Source: Gavia stellata
Taxonomy: Eukaryota > Chordata > Aves > Gaviiformes > Gaviidae
DNA length: 64,000 nucleotides
Direction: 5' to 3'
NCBI RefSeq assembly: GCF_030936135.1
Contig: NC_082595.1
Span: 15,141,930 to 15,205,929 of the forward strand
This document shows positions 61,213 to 64,000 of the stretch, in pieces. The notes under the pieces were generated by a model. That model ran no database searches. It was not told where the DNA came from and saw only the letters and a program-made list of their open reading frames with translations. Position 1 is the first letter of the stretch, and every line of letters starts with the position of its first letter. The translations under genes were made by a program, and so were the position numbers.

Positions 61213-64000
61213 CCATTTCAAAATGTCAATCAAACCTGAATATAAGTGGGAACTCCTGCAGAAATAACCAGCTGCAGGTTTGAAAAACATTTTTCACTGA
61301 AAGTGGAAACACAAAAGATGTTTGAATGAGATCTCTTTTCATTCCTGTAACAGTAGACGGTCATTTTCACAACATCAAGGACAAAAACACAAGACAAAAT
61401 TGCAAATAATGTCTTGAAAGAACCATTTGCAGGGGTGATGAATGATTCAAGTTACAAATGACAGAATTATTGGCAAATGGAAACTCATTAATATGAAGAA
61501 GCTTCTCTTATAAGATTGCAGTTTGTCTCCACTTTTTCTTATTGCATCTGAAAGATTAGGTTGTACGTATTAATTTCAATGCATGTTTAATATTCGCTTT
61601 CTCACCTTGAGGCAGCAGCTTGCACCAAGATAATCCAATTTGCAATAAAAGTAGTATTATGTCTTTATGGGGTTTTATGTGTTTATTAAAAAAACCAAAA
61701 CAGTCTCAGTTAATCAAAATGCAGATTCTAACAGAACACAGTTAAAATTTATTATCTACCCACCAAAAGAACTCAAGTTTTCTAACTCAGTTCTGTACAT
61801 CCAAACCTAAATCATTTTTACTCAATAAACCAAGGGGAAAATACTTATACAAGCGTACACTATAATGGAAAAGAAGCTTAGAAACAGCACTTTGGCCACA
61901 TTCTCCTGGGTTTTAAGAATATAGCTGGAACAAAGCTATTTTTTCCTATTCACTGAAAAATGCATACTATCTCTGAAAATTAGTTTGCTGTCCAAATACC
62001 AGCTTCATCTATTTCTTATTCAATAACCAAACTGATGTACCATTGATTTATTTCACAAATCTCTATATTCAATGCTGTGACACAAATTTAGCCAATAGGG
62101 AGGCTTACTGACGAGTTATACCAGTATTTAAAAGATTTCTTTTTTCCCCCCACAGAAAGGTAACACCTGTACTGAAACATCAACATTCATTATGTTGTTT
62201 TCTTATCAAATAATAAAAATAATAAAAAAGAGAATAAATTGCATGGTAGATGAACACCTCGGCATGCCTCAAAGTTTAGAGTATTAACGTAAACATATTG
62301 CCTTATACATATACTTACCTCCTTCACAGAATGACTATCACTGACTTACGATCATCACGTGAATGAGGTAACATTAACTCTTTTGAGCAACACCACCTTT
62401 TTCTTAAGTTACACTTTTCATCAAAATGAAAGCACTTTTATAAGTTACCTAAAATTCACAAATAGGAATGAGATGAAGCAGCACAGTTATATTAAATATA
62501 ACTGAACATATTTATAAAACTTAAAAGTTTGAAGAGTTATCAAAGTTGGAAAATAACAGATACCATTCTTCAGTAGTGTTCGCTGAAAACTAAGACACTA
62601 CATAACATAAAACTCTAACAACTTATCACTATAGCCCCACTGTACTGAGATATCAGTTACATCATCCAATGTCACACTGTAGCACCGTTTTCTATAGCAT
62701 ACATTAATTTCTGATATTCAAAATCTCAGCCTTCATACTATATCAAGCTGCATTTCTCCAGCTGCAGGCTGCAGCACCGTGGCAAAGTTACCTGAGGGGT
62801 TGTTTTTTTTTTTTCCTTACAGTCAAACTTCACTTCAGTAGAATCACAGCAAAAGTTTATCAATAATGCTCCCAACAAGAAGACAAAAACAGAGTGAGAT
62901 TTTTCATCACTAGTCCTTGTTCTTATCACTTTGCATCAACAGCATTTGTTTTTAAGTAAGCTGGAGTACATACAGTCTATGCTGAGGTCTTCAGGATGAA
63001 TAATTAGCTGTATGAAGAAATAGTTGAAGTAAGGTTAACTTGAGCATAAAATGTTGCTACCAAACTATTTAAAAACTGAGACAGAAAAAAGGGAAGAAGG
63101 AAAGAAACAAACTGTGCCAAACCTAGTGCCTTAGCAAGCAGAGTGTTTTTTGAACATTCTCAAAAGCATTAGGTTTCCTATTTACTTCAGGAAACAGCTT
63201 ACAAGTCAAAACGTGCTGGAGGTTTTTTCTTTTTGTTTCGAGCTGCCAATCGTTAGTCAAGATGACTATTCATTCTACAGGAGTGTTAAGAATGCAAATG
63301 GTTAACAGTAGTATAAACTATATACTTGGTTTAAGTTTGAATGTCTAAAACTATTACACACTGCATTCATCTGCATTCCCTGTTTATGGGAATGAAATAT
63401 GTAGTCATTTGAAGTCCACAATATGTATACTGTGTTTGTAATAACTGCAGATTTTACAAGCACATTATTCTTTCCATTAGGATTAAAACCTCACCGAATA
63501 GCAATTTGTGAAAGAATTCTAGCAGGGCCCTGAGCCCAGAACTCTGACCTCTGATGAGATGCTTGGCAGCAACAAACTCTAGGTCTAAGCAAAACATCTG
63601 GTTTCAGTTAGACTTCCTGAAAAAATAGCCCCTGTACTGGGGAAACTGGTATTCACTCAGCTTTGTCTATACACTTTGACTGACTTCAACACTGTTGCGG
63701 GGGTGGGGGGAAGCTTCACCAGAATCCACGTCAATCACTGTAGACTTCTTGGTGGCCTCCAAAGAGCCAGGCACTTACATTAGGAGACACTGTACGCATT
63801 TGTTCATGCTTCTTGGGCTTTTTCCTATTGTACTTTATAGCTCAATGTTTTTTTTCAGAATTAGTGCCAACTCTGAATTATCTAATCCAAAACTACAGTC
63901 GAGCTCAAAATATAAATTTTGCCTGAAGAAATAGTTTCTGCCGATTTTTTTTAAACAATAATTATTTTAACTTCATTTTTCTTACAAATTTAGACAATCA

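Larger units (their letters stand above)
24262..64000 (-). other. SRBD1: SRBD1 gene body, 3' part (gene continues past the window end)
   Basis: Five coding exons on the minus strand join into one open frame that I recognise as the C-terminal part of SRBD1, the metazoan homologue of the bacterial RNA-binding protein Tex. The family architecture is an N-terminal Tex-like region, an RNase H-like (YqgF) fold, helix-hairpin-helix motifs and a C-terminal S1 domain. Only the last part is here. Intron sizes from 5' to 3' are more than 19.5 kb (open ended), about 2.6, 2.7, 11.5 and 1.8 kb. Intron phases are 0, 2, 2, 2 and 1, and exon lengths of 107, 177, 153, 185 and 290 nt agree with them. No frameshift or in-frame stop was seen, so the gene looks functional. 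The promoter and the first exons are outside the window. Family assignment is from memory of vertebrate SRBD1, not from a search. Confidence 0.93.
44456..64000 (-). other. SRBD1 intron, open at the window end (at least 19.5 kb)
   Basis: In SRBD1 the exon before HDVSQ should encode a segment ending near an EPKHIG-type motif at the close of the RNase H-like domain. I looked on the minus strand for its expected donor and codons and did not find it, so the next exon probably lies beyond 64000. The stretch contains scattered relic repeats, homopolymers, several inverted repeats and no convincing coding exon. My search was by eye and could miss a short exon. Confidence 0.7.

Noticed and set aside
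1..64000. RNA genes (tRNA, snRNA, snoRNA) and CRISPR or prokaryotic elements
   Set aside because: I saw no tRNA B-box-like GGTTCGAATC string, no spliceosomal RNA core, no regularly spaced direct repeats and no bacterial-type operon; the eukaryotic splice structure also excludes CRISPR context.

Overview
The window looks like vertebrate nuclear DNA, most probably from a bird or another sauropsid. It is AT-rich by eye, has long introns and a gene-poor flank, and contains no bacterial-type gene array. Repeats are sparse: two old CR1-like LINE fragments, several very old MIR/CORE-SINE-like relics and an ancient dispersed repeat with a GACTTCAATGG-type core. I see no Alu- or L1-like sequence. The lineage call rests on the repeats and is an inference.

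One gene can be named securely: SRBD1 (S1 RNA-binding domain-containing protein 1, the animal relative of bacterial Tex), on the minus strand. The window holds its last five coding exons, listed 5' to 3' in the transcript: 44349-44455, 41563-41739, 38683-38835, 27009-27193 and 24262-24551. Each internal exon edge has an AG acceptor and a GT donor. The phases run 0, 2, 2, 2, 1 and then the stop, and the joined frame is open throughout. These exons cover the end of the RNase H-like/HhH junction, the helix-hairpin-helix core, a lysine-rich linker, a helical Tex-type segment and the C-terminal S1 RNA-binding domain. The 5' half of the gene lies beyond base 64000, because I found no upstream exon between 44456 and 64000.

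Layout: 1 to about 23570 is intergenic DNA downstream of SRBD1. In other vertebrates this flank faces the SIX2/SIX3 homeobox genes, and several stretches here look like conserved non-coding regulatory DNA (about 2560-3260, 8880-9480 and 14990-15150). About 23570-24261 is the probable 3' UTR. From 24552 to 44348 the introns hold low-complexity tracts, possible regulatory elements and one unexplained exon-like segment (36665-36829). From 44456 to 64000 is intron only.

Most longer open frames in the window look like chance frames in AT-rich DNA. No RNA gene, CRISPR array, intact transposon or new multi-gene system was found. The most checkable oddities are the exon-like segment at 36665-36829, two frame-neutral exons in SRBD1, and a few perfect palindromes.
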